The notes below the pieces were generated by a model. That model was not told the DNA's origin. It did no database searches and was given only the letters and a program-made list of their open reading frames with translations. The position numbers and the translations under genes are program-made. Shown here one piece after another: positions 1 through 6,855 of a stretch of DNA of 12,772 bases. The DNA comes from Deltaproteobacteria bacterium (GTDB lineage: Bacteria; DRYD01): NCBI GenBank assembly GCA_028276365.1, contig JAPYWL010000037.1, positions 1 to 12,772 on the forward strand. The letters run 5' to 3'. Positions within the stretch are counted from its first letter, which is position 1. Every line of letters starts with the position of its first letter.

Positions 1-771
1 GATTCAATTTTAGCTTTTCTTAATAATGGAAAGCTTTCTAAAATAGATATAAATAAAATAGATGAAAAAGGAATCCTTATCTCTAAATTACTTAAACAAA
101 ATGATTATAATCTTAATATAGTTAAAACCTATACTCTATCCTCTTCAATTAAAAATTATTATATCTTAGTACTAAGTAAATATGGACTAACTAAATTAAT
201 AGACGGTTTGGAATTAACAGAGTTTAATAGGATACAAACTTATATTAAATTAGATCAAGAAAATCAAGATGAAATTATATTTATAGAGCTCATAAAAAAA
301 CAAGAACTAGAAAATAAATATATTGTTATACTAACAAATGAAGGTTACATAACTAAAGTAAAATTAACCGAAATTCCAATTTATTCTAAGTCAGCTAAAG
401 GAGTACTATTAACACAATTAAAAACTAATGATTATATAACTTACAGTAACGTAATTGATATTTCCTTAGTAGATAAAAATTATTTTATCCTTTTAGATAA
501 AAACAATAATTTAATAGAAATAGATCTAAATACTATAAATTTTATCAAAAGAGGAAAACCACTTACTAAAAAAGAAAAATTAATTGAAAAAGAAATAAAA
601 TCAAATGCTATTATTAACAATAAATTAGCTATAATTTATAACCTGGATTCAAAAATAGACTTTATTTATGATTATAAAGAAATAACCAAATTAAAAGAGG
701 TAATAGATACAAATAAAAACATAAATTTTATGGAAATTAATAAAAGTATCTTAAAAAAGATTTATCAATAA
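1..771 (+). CDS. gyrA: DNA gyrase subunit A (or ParC), C-terminal domain fragment, 5' end outside window
   Basis: The frame is open from the first base to the TAA at 769-771, giving 256 residues. The real gene therefore starts left of the window, and a TTG at 208 is only an internal codon. The fragment looks like the beta-pinwheel DNA-wrapping domain of type IIA topoisomerase A subunits. It has repeated blades with the pattern hydrophobic strand, turn with N/G, then basic or hydrophobic strand. Examples are ILAFLNNGKLSKI near residue 3, YILVLSKYGLTKL near 54, YIVILTNEGYITKVKLTEIP with a following SAKGV at about 107-135, and NYFILLDKNNNLIEIDL at about 160. The third blade is closest to the GyrA consensus. 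The catalytic tyrosine domain and the GyrA box would lie upstream and cannot be seen, so GyrA and ParC cannot be separated firmly. The blades are weakly conserved and the last 60 residues are irregular. Confidence 0.75.
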   Translation, partial: DSILAFLNNGKLSKIDINKIDEKGILISKLLKQNDYNLNIVKTYTLSSSIKNYYILVLSKYGLTKLIDGLELTEFNRIQTYIKLDQENQDEIIFIELIKKQELENKYIVILTNEGYITKVKLTEIPIYSKSAKGVLLTQLKTNDYITYSNVIDISLVDKNYFILLDKNNNLIEIDLNTINFIKRGKPLTKKEKLIEKEIKSNAIINNKLAIIYNLDSKIDFIYDYKEITKLKEVIDTNKNINFMEINKSILKKIYQ

Positions 772-786
772 AAGTAAAAACTAAAA

Positions 787-807
787 TAAAAAATAAAAAA
801 TAAAAAA
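787..807 (+). repeat. three tandem TAAAAAA heptamers upstream of adk
   Basis: Three perfect copies of the 7-mer TAAAAAA lie end to end, preceded by a shorter TAAAA. They fill most of the 51-nt gap between the topoisomerase gene and adk and end one base before the adk Shine-Dalgarno region. A-rich DNA is expected in this genome, so the repeat may have no function. Its place directly before a ribosome binding site makes length variation a conceivable modulator of translation. Confidence 0.6.
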
Positions 808-808
808 C

Positions 809-817
809 AGGGGGGAG
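809..817 (+). promoter_or_regulatory. ribosome binding site of adk
   Basis: AGGGGGGAG lies 5 nt before the ATG at 823. The run of six G is unusual for a Shine-Dalgarno, where AGGAGG is normal, and a similar G-run precedes the amidase gene. It fixes the adk start. Confidence 0.8.
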
Positions 818-822
818 AATAG

Positions 823-1470
823 ATGAAAGTATTAATTCTGTTTGGCCCACCAGGCTCAGGTAAAGGTACTCAAGCTAATAAAATCTTAGAAAAATATCCC
901 TCCTGTATTTACATATCAACAGGAGATATCCTAAGGGAAAATATAAAACAAAATACAAACTTAGGTAAATTAGCTCAAAATTATATATTTCAAGGATTAC
1001 TAGTACCTGATGAAGTAATTAACTCCATGATAGAAAATAAAATAAAAAATATAAATGATAATATTGATTTCTTAATCCTAGATGGATACCCACGATCAAC
1101 TAATCAATTAGAATTTCTACTTAATTTAATTCCTTATAAATCTATAAAAGTAATATATTTAAAAATAGATCTTAAAGATGTTATAAATAGAATAGTTTAT
1201 AGAAGGGTTTGTCCTAAATGTAATAAAATTTATCACTTAATTTATAATAAACCCCAAAGTAATGAAACTTGTGATAATTGTAATACAAAATTAATTCAAA
1301 GAGAAGATGATAAAGAAGAAATTGTAACAAATAGGTATAAAGTTTATCTAAATCAGACCTTACCAATACTAAATAAAATTAAACAAATGGATATTAAATT
1401 TTTAGAAATCCCTGCAGATAAAGATATAAACGAAATTTTTAATAATATAAATGAGTTTATAAAAAATTAA
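823..1470 (+). CDS. adk: adenylate kinase, zinc-binding LID type
   Basis: This is a cytosolic nucleotide kinase that interconverts ATP + AMP and 2 ADP, and it is essential for adenylate balance. At 215 residues it has the usual length of the long-LID bacterial form. Visible motifs are the P-loop GPPGSGKGT at residues 8-16, the AMP-binding STGD near 32-35, DGYPR at 87-91 and the LID start RRVCPKC. Cys130, Cys133, Cys150 and Cys153 form a four-cysteine zinc ribbon typical of Gram-positive and many thermophilic adenylate kinases. REDD at 160-163 and Arg171 match the conserved basic and acidic residues after the LID. The start is fixed by a G-rich Shine-Dalgarno 5 nt upstream. adk usually lies in the secY ribosomal operon. 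Here it follows a topoisomerase gene, perhaps co-transcribed, and converges with marC. Confidence 0.96.
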   Translation: MKVLILFGPPGSGKGTQANKILEKYPSCIYISTGDILRENIKQNTNLGKLAQNYIFQGLLVPDEVINSMIENKIKNINDNIDFLILDGYPRSTNQLEFLLNLIPYKSIKVIYLKIDLKDVINRIVYRRVCPKCNKIYHLIYNKPQSNETCDNCNTKLIQREDDKEEIVTNRYKVYLNQTLPILNKIKQMDIKFLEIPADKDINEIFNNINEFIKN

Positions 1471-1497
1471 ACTTTTGTCAATATAAACATAAAAAAA

Positions 1498-2133
1498 TTA
1501 ACTATACCATAATTTTTTTAATCCAGTTATTATCATTTTAACGGAAATAGATAATAAAATTATTCCTAATATTCTATTAGCAGAATTTAAGCCACTAGTG
1601 CCTAATTTATTTAAAATCTTATCAGAAAATACCATAAAATAATATGCAATAATTAATGTAATAACAATGGATAAAACTACTGCAATTTTTTCAACAATAG
1701 TAGAGGAATTAGAAATAAATACAATTATACTAGACATGGTAGCTGGACCTGTTAAAGTAGGAATAGCTAAAGGTACTACCCAAACAGCTTGCTCCTCTAT
1801 TAATTTCTCTCTTACTTCTTCACGCTCCTCCTTAGTAGTTTTAATATCAGTAAAATGAGCATTTAGCATATCATAAGCTAAAATAAATAATAAAACCCCG
1901 CCAGCAACCTGAAAAGCGTTAATATCTATTCCAAAAAAATCTAAAATATTCTTACCAATAAAAGCAAATAACAAAACCACAAAAATAGAAAAAACTACAG
2001 CTCTATAAGCTATAATTCCTTTTAGCTTCTTGGAAGCACCAGTAGTAATAGCTATAAATATCGGTACTACACCTATTGGATCTACTATTATAAAAAAAGT
2101 TACAAAAATCTCTATAATCCTTGATAAATCCAT
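1498..2133 (-). CDS. MarC family integral membrane protein
   Basis: This 211-residue protein has six predicted membrane segments, at about residues 6-28, 40-62, 73-92, 114-141, 146-170 and 181-208. It matches the MarC (UPF0056) family: an N-terminal IVDPIGVVPIF segment, a central FQVAGGVLLFILAYDML helix, a charged loop rich in Lys and Glu, and IPTLTGPATMSSI opening the second half. The DPIG and TGPA motifs are the family's paired half-helix signatures. MarC proteins are inner-membrane proteins of uncertain function. The old link to multiple antibiotic resistance in E. coli was not upheld, and some relatives were annotated as amino-acid exporters, so no substrate is claimed. The ATG at 2131-2133 has GAGGGTGG (2138-2145) four nt upstream. 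The gene is 24 nt downstream of the unknown 498-residue gene and is probably co-transcribed with it. Confidence 0.92.
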   Translation of the reverse strand: MDLSRIIEIFVTFFIIVDPIGVVPIFIAITTGASKKLKGIIAYRAVVFSIFVVLLFAFIGKNILDFFGIDINAFQVAGGVLLFILAYDMLNAHFTDIKTTKEEREEVREKLIEEQAVWVVPLAIPTLTGPATMSSIIVFISNSSTIVEKIAVVLSIVITLIIAYYFMVFSDKILNKLGTSGLNSANRILGIILLSISVKMIITGLKKLWYS

Positions 2134-2157
2134 TAAACCACCCTCTTCAAATACAGA

Positions 2158-3654
2158 CTAATTTAAATTAAAAAAATATTCTTTAAAAATAACATTTATA
2201 ATACTTAAAAATATATCAGAGTATCTATTTTTGTTATTATCATATAAATCAAATATAAAAGATTTTAGTTTATAGAAATCCTCAAGCTGATTAAGAACTA
2301 AATAAAACCTATAATCAATTTCATTAAATTTATTAAATTTCAAGAAATCTAAAAACAATTCGCTATTTATTAAGTAATTCTTAAATTCATTATTAAAAAC
2401 CAAATTAAGAAGGTCGTCTGAATTTTTTATTGAATATCTGTAATTTTTATTAAATAATATATTTTTAAACAAATTATTAACTAAAAAATTAAATTTTAAG
2501 TCTATTTTCAATTCTTCATTAAAGGGGTCCTGTAGATAAAAATTAAAAGCTAAATTTAAAAAAAAGAAATATAAATTAGCAAAATATCTATAATTATTAT
2601 CTAAAGAACTCTCATTATCATTTAAAGAAAAATCAAAGAAAAATTTATATATAATATCACATAACCTAAAAAAATATAGACTAACATTATAAAAATCCTT
2701 TAATACATAATTATAATAAGCTGTAATAATAGCTAAAACAAATGATTTAAAATAATCATTAACCTTAAAATAGAACCTAAATATTTTTTCATAAAAAGAA
2801 ACCCTAAATTCAATAGAACTAAACTCAACAATCTTAAATACTTCTATAATAAATTCATCTACAATATTTAAATACAAATTGCTAAAATCAAAATAATTGA
2901 TTGATTTTTTAAGTGGTTTTTCCTTAGCTATTTCAGAATAAAATTCAGAATAAAAATTAAACAAATCAGTTAAAAATTGTAAAACTCTAATGTTATTATA
3001 TTTAATAATATTAAATAATTTTATTAAAAAATCCACAAAAATCTTTTTATTTCTATTTATTTGATACTCATCATTTAAATTTTCAAAAAAATTTAACTTA
3101 AAAATATATAAAACATCATTTACATTAATTAAATTGGAAGAAAATTGATTTTTTATATAATCAAGATAACTTTCAATAAATTCATCTGAGTTTTTTGAAA
3201 TGTCATACAAATTATATTTATTAGCCCTATGAGCATTTATTTTATGAATAATCTTTTTTATATCAGGTATTACATCAGAATAACTATTAACTATTCTAAC
3301 TTCCACAATAGGATTATTCTCAAAAGATAATAATTGTTTGATAACACCTACCAAGTTTTCCTTTAAATAAATAATCTGATTTTCAATTAATTCAATATAT
3401 TTATATTTATCAAGTAAAGTAATAAGCTCTTTATAACTTATTCCTGCAATCCAAAAATTTTTCTCTTTTAAATTCTCCTTAATTAATTCTTCTATTTCAT
3501 TTATTTTTTTTACAATATTTTCACTATTTTCTTCAATAGTATTATTATTTACGCAATCATCTATTTCTTTTTTTAAATTTTTTATTTTGATATAGATTAG
3601 TGGTAAGTTATCACTCATATTAATTTTAGTTCCTTTAAATGAACTATTTTCCAC
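2158..3654 (-). CDS. hypothetical protein, 498 residues, helical, aromatic- and Asn-rich
   Basis: I do not recognise this protein. It has no signal peptide or clear membrane helix and looks cytosolic and largely alpha-helical. Residues about 20-110 are charged, with coiled-coil character (many Lys, Glu and Ile), and contain the only Trp (68). A short segment around 113-150 (NPIVEVRIV, then HKINAHRANKYN) looks less repetitive and may be the most conserved part. From about 160 to the end it is dense in Phe, Tyr, Asn and Leu, with repeating amphipathic patterns that could be helical repeats. The start is uncertain. The GTG used here has no well-spaced Shine-Dalgarno, while an ATG at 3616-3618 (residue 13) has AAAGGA 12 nt upstream. 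It lies 82 nt after nuoD and 24 nt before marC on the same strand. A clean 1.5-kb frame in this AT-rich DNA supports a real gene. Confidence 0.8.
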   Translation of the reverse strand: MENSSFKGTKINMSDNLPLIYIKIKNLKKEIDDCVNNNTIEENSENIVKKINEIEELIKENLKEKNFWIAGISYKELITLLDKYKYIELIENQIIYLKENLVGVIKQLLSFENNPIVEVRIVNSYSDVIPDIKKIIHKINAHRANKYNLYDISKNSDEFIESYLDYIKNQFSSNLINVNDVLYIFKLNFFENLNDEYQINRNKKIFVDFLIKLFNIIKYNNIRVLQFLTDLFNFYSEFYSEIAKEKPLKKSINYFDFSNLYLNIVDEFIIEVFKIVEFSSIEFRVSFYEKIFRFYFKVNDYFKSFVLAIITAYYNYVLKDFYNVSLYFFRLCDIIYKFFFDFSLNDNESSLDNNYRYFANLYFFFLNLAFNFYLQDPFNEELKIDLKFNFLVNNLFKNILFNKNYRYSIKNSDDLLNLVFNNEFKNYLINSELFLDFLKFNKFNEIDYRFYLVLNQLEDFYKLKSFIFDLYDNNKNRYSDIFLSIINVIFKEYFFNLN

Positions 3655-3736
3655 CTCAAGAAGTATTCCCTAATTTATTCATACAGCAGTACACGATTTT
3701 AAAGCTTTAATATTCTAAAATAAATTATCTATAACT

Positions 3737-4942
3737 CTATCTATCAATTTCACCTAATACTATATCAAAAGTACCCAATATAACAATAACATCTTGTAAT
3801 AATTGATTTTTAGATATTTCAGGGAATAAAGATAAATTAGAGAAAGCACCACTCCTATATTTAACCCTATAAGGTTTTTCATAACCATCAGAAACTACAA
3901 AAACTCCATATTCGCCTCTGGGAGCTTCTGTTTTAACATAAACCTGCCCTTTAGGAACATTAAACCTCCAACCCAGTCTTATATCAATATGACTTTGAAT
4001 CTTAATAGATGGATCTTCTAGTATTTTAACAACTTGTTCCACTATTTTTACACTTTCTTCTAATTCCTTCATTCTAACTAAATACCTGGCCATATTATCA
4101 GAAGCAGTTTCTACAGGTATTTCAAAATCCAGCTCATCATAAATTAAATAAGGTTCAGCTCTTCTTAAATCCCATTTAATTCCTGCAGCTCTTAATATAT
4201 GTCCCGAAGCACCATAAGACACAGCTAAATCCCTTGGAATAAAACCTACATCTTCCATTCTTGCAATAAATATAGGATTCTCTGTTAATATACCGTGTAA
4301 ATCAGGTATTTTCCTTCTTAATAGTACAATAAAATCTTTTACATCATTTAAAACACTATCTGGAATATCATAAGCTACTCCACTAGGTCTAATATAATTT
4401 AAAGTTAATCTTGCTCCTACTAATTTCTCAAATATATCTAAAACATACTCCCTTAATTCAAAAGCCCATAAAAACGGAGTAATAGCTCCAGTATCTAACG
4501 CTATCAGACCATACCATAATAAATGACTTGCTATTCTTTGTAATTCCACTGCCAATACTCTTAAAGCTTGGGCTTTTTTTGTAGGCCTTATTCCTGCTAA
4601 TTCCTCAACAGCTAAACATATTGGTAAATTCATAGCCATAGCAGAAATATAGTCTTGTCTATCTGTTATATGAATCCCTTGAGTATAAGTTAAAGACTCA
4701 GCAATCCTTTCCATGCTTCTATGTAAATATCCTATAACTGGCTTAATCTCTAATATAACCTCTCCATCAAGTTTAACTAATAATTGTAATATCCCATGAG
4801 TAGAAGGATGTTGCGGTCCCATTGCTAACCATAACTCTCTTACTTCAACCCCCTCTTCTTCCTGAATCACCTCATTAACTAATATATCCTTATGTAATAA
4901 AAAATTCTTAACTTGTAAATCTTGTTTTAAATTAGTATCCAT
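3737..4942 (-). CDS. nuoD: NADH-quinone oxidoreductase subunit D (complex I 49-kDa subunit)
   Basis: NuoD is a peripheral-arm subunit of complex I. It forms the quinone-reaction cavity together with NuoB and NuoH at the membrane surface. At 401 residues it is a stand-alone NuoD, not a NuoCD fusion. MGPQHPSTHG at 41-50 and GYLHRSMERIAE near 71 are family hallmarks. His49, Tyr98 (in TDRQDYIS) and Asp150 align at a constant offset of 11 with His38, Tyr87 and Asp139 of Thermus Nqo4, the residues that line the quinone head-group site, so the protein looks competent. The NiFe-binding cysteine pairs of the related hydrogenase large subunits are absent, as expected. The C-terminus (ILGTFDIVLGEIDR) is typical and complete. 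A strong AAGGAGGAG (4951-4959) lies 8 nt before the ATG. The gene is 23 nt downstream of the amidase. No other nuo gene is in the window, which is unusual. Confidence 0.95.
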   Translation of the reverse strand: MDTNLKQDLQVKNFLLHKDILVNEVIQEEEGVEVRELWLAMGPQHPSTHGILQLLVKLDGEVILEIKPVIGYLHRSMERIAESLTYTQGIHITDRQDYISAMAMNLPICLAVEELAGIRPTKKAQALRVLAVELQRIASHLLWYGLIALDTGAITPFLWAFELREYVLDIFEKLVGARLTLNYIRPSGVAYDIPDSVLNDVKDFIVLLRRKIPDLHGILTENPIFIARMEDVGFIPRDLAVSYGASGHILRAAGIKWDLRRAEPYLIYDELDFEIPVETASDNMARYLVRMKELEESVKIVEQVVKILEDPSIKIQSHIDIRLGWRFNVPKGQVYVKTEAPRGEYGVFVVSDGYEKPYRVKYRSGAFSNLSLFPEISKNQLLQDVIVILGTFDIVLGEIDR

Positions 4943-4965
4943 TAAATAATCTCCTCCTTGTAATT

Positions 4966-6741
4966 TTAAGATTTTTTATTAGTTTTTATATAATTATGAA
5001 TTCCCTTAGCAATTGCTATAGCTAATTTATTTAAATTTTCATAACTCATTAACTTTAAAGCATCATTATAATTAGTTATAAAGCCAAGTTCTAATAAAAC
5101 CGCAGGCAATCTATTATATTTCATAACATAAAAATTAGCTTGCCTTATTCCCTTATCTTCAAATAAATCAGTTTTAATTAGCTCAGTATGAATATAATTA
5201 GCTAATGGGTAATCTAAATCTTTATTATAAAAACTCATAACTCCATTTGCAAAAGAATAAGTAGAAGCATTTATATGTACAGAAATAAAAACTGAAGCAT
5301 TATTTTTATACCCTACATTAACTCTTGCTTGTAATTCTTCAGTATCTATAGGACTACCAGTTACCTCCTCATCATTATATCTAGTTAAAACAACTTTATA
5401 ACCCATTTTTTCTAATTTTTCTTTTAGTAATAAAGAAATCTTTAAAGTTAAATCTTTTTCTTTAAGATTTAAATTATAATTAACTGCCCCGGAATCATTA
5501 CCACCATGCCCAGGATCTATTACTATAGTTACACCATTAAATGGAGAATAACCTAATTCCTCATCATTAAACTTTTCCTTTAATTTCTGTTTAATAGTAA
5601 ATGATAATAATTTCCCTGTTATATCTACACTTCCCTTAGATAAAATAATATTATAATTATCTTGAGGTATAAAAGTTACTCTAACTATCGGAAAAGGTTC
5701 TAATTGATGCTGAGAATATCTTATTGATTTCAAATATTCATTATTAATTTCTAATTCATTATTAAAAATAGCTAAAACAGAATTATAAAAATCAATAAAG
5801 TATCTTCCATCATCTAATTTATTTATAGAATATTTAGGTTCTTTTTCAGCTTGGACTAAAACAGAAACATTACTACCTGAATAATTTGGAGTAATTTGAT
5901 AAATTTTAATACTCTCTTCATTATTTTCTACTTTATAATCATATCTACTTTTTTTAGCATATAACTCAGGTAATCTATCAGAAAAGATTAACTGTAATTG
6001 ATTAGGTAATATCTTAGATATATTCTTTACTTTTTGATTCTTATTTATTTCAATTACAATCCTCGTTATAGCAGGTAATTGCGAAAATTGAGAAACTCTT
6101 ACTTGATAAATATATTCATTAGAAGATAATATTTTTTGTCTAAAAACTTCAGGTGATAAAACAGTATCTTGGATATCTATAACATATCTTAAAGGATTAT
6201 TTAAATAAAAAGATTTCTGAATCTTTATTTCCTTTGAAGAATTTATAATTACAGCATCATCTTTTATATCTATGCCTGTTATTTGAGAATAAAAATAAAT
6301 ATTACCTTTTTCATAATCAAAAACTGTAGAAAAACCTATTTTGTTATTTATAGCATTAAATGGTATGTACATAACATCATTATGTATTAAAGGAGTAAAA
6401 TTAATCTTAAATTTATTCATATCGTTTGATACTAAAGTACAGCTAATTATTCTTTTATGATTATCACTATTTATAATTATTTGCCAATCAATAAATCCCA
6501 ATGATTTCATTAAAGTAACAAAATCTTCCTGATTAAAATATATCTCATTCTCAGTTATCATCGGATTACTTCTAAAGTTTATAATCTTATTCTTATAAAC
6601 AAAATTTATTTTTTTGATACTATTACTATCTACATTACTTTTAGTGATAATAATATCTTCAGAATAAACTAAATTAAAAATATTAAAATAAGCAATTAAA
6701 ATTAACAAAAAAAAGAGAAATGATTTAATTTTTATTTTCAT
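4966..6741 (-). CDS. secreted N-acetylmuramoyl-L-alanine amidase with AMIN domains (Amidase_3)
   Basis: This is a cell-wall hydrolase that cleaves the amide bond between N-acetylmuramic acid and L-alanine of the stem peptide, acting outside the membrane. It has 591 residues. A basic N-terminus and hydrophobic core (about 1-27, ending near VYS) form a signal peptide without a lipobox cysteine. Residues about 45-150 resemble a copper-amine-oxidase-N-like domain (VMYIPFNAINNKIGF). About 153-255 is an AMIN domain (peptidoglycan targeting), and about 278-385 looks like a second, weaker one. The catalytic Amidase_3 domain runs from about 402 to 588. The zinc ligands His412 (DPGHGG), Glu428 (LKEKDL) and His489 (SVHINA), and the catalytic Glu551 (LLELGFITN), are all present. 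The ATG has a G-rich Shine-Dalgarno 4 nt upstream. It lies 114 nt after EF-G and 23 nt before nuoD. Confidence 0.93.
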   Translation of the reverse strand: MKIKIKSFLFFLLILIAYFNIFNLVYSEDIIITKSNVDSNSIKKINFVYKNKIINFRSNPMITENEIYFNQEDFVTLMKSLGFIDWQIIINSDNHKRIISCTLVSNDMNKFKINFTPLIHNDVMYIPFNAINNKIGFSTVFDYEKGNIYFYSQITGIDIKDDAVIINSSKEIKIQKSFYLNNPLRYVIDIQDTVLSPEVFRQKILSSNEYIYQVRVSQFSQLPAITRIVIEINKNQKVKNISKILPNQLQLIFSDRLPELYAKKSRYDYKVENNEESIKIYQITPNYSGSNVSVLVQAEKEPKYSINKLDDGRYFIDFYNSVLAIFNNELEINNEYLKSIRYSQHQLEPFPIVRVTFIPQDNYNIILSKGSVDITGKLLSFTIKQKLKEKFNDEELGYSPFNGVTIVIDPGHGGNDSGAVNYNLNLKEKDLTLKISLLLKEKLEKMGYKVVLTRYNDEEVTGSPIDTEELQARVNVGYKNNASVFISVHINASTYSFANGVMSFYNKDLDYPLANYIHTELIKTDLFEDKGIRQANFYVMKYNRLPAVLLELGFITNYNDALKLMSYENLNKLAIAIAKGIHNYIKTNKKS

Positions 6742-6745
6742 AACA

Positions 6746-6754
6746 TCCCCCCTT
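6746..6754 (-). promoter_or_regulatory. ribosome binding site of the amidase gene
   Basis: On the minus strand AAGGGGGGA lies 4 nt before the ATG at 6739-6741. It has the same six-G form as the adk site. An upstream T6-ATT-A6 stretch could pair with itself next to this site, but such pairing would be weak. Confidence 0.7.
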
Positions 6755-6760
6755 TTTTAA

Positions 6761-6786
6761 TAAAAAATCAATAAGCACAACCTTAT
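6761..6786 (-). terminator. weak terminator- or attenuator-like hairpin after EF-G
   Basis: On the minus strand ATAAG-GTTGTG-CTTAT can form a 5-bp stem with a 6-nt loop, followed after two bases by a run of six T. It lies 70 nt after the EF-G stop and about 20 nt before the amidase start, so it could end EF-G transcription or attenuate the amidase. The stem is short and mostly A-T, so it may have arisen by chance. Confidence 0.3.
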
Positions 6787-6855
6787 CTCTTTATTTTATT
6801 TTCTATTTTTTTAATAAAAATTCCTATAAAAACATTAATGAAAAATTATTAATTA

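Noticed and set aside
208-210. TTG as the start of the first gene
   Set aside because: The frame is open to base 1 and the upstream residues continue the same beta-pinwheel blade pattern.
1471-1497. possible bidirectional terminator between the convergent adk and marC
   Set aside because: The 27-nt gap has no inverted repeat of useful length, so no terminator can be supported.
1667-1858. 63-codon open frame on the + strand
   Set aside because: It lies wholly antisense inside marC, begins without a ribosome binding site and encodes no recognisable protein, so it is a shadow of marC.
3699-3710. perfect 12-nt palindrome TTAAAGCTTTAA between nuoD and the unknown gene
   Set aside because: It is short, AT-rich and has no T-run on either side. 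Such palindromes are expected by chance at this base composition.
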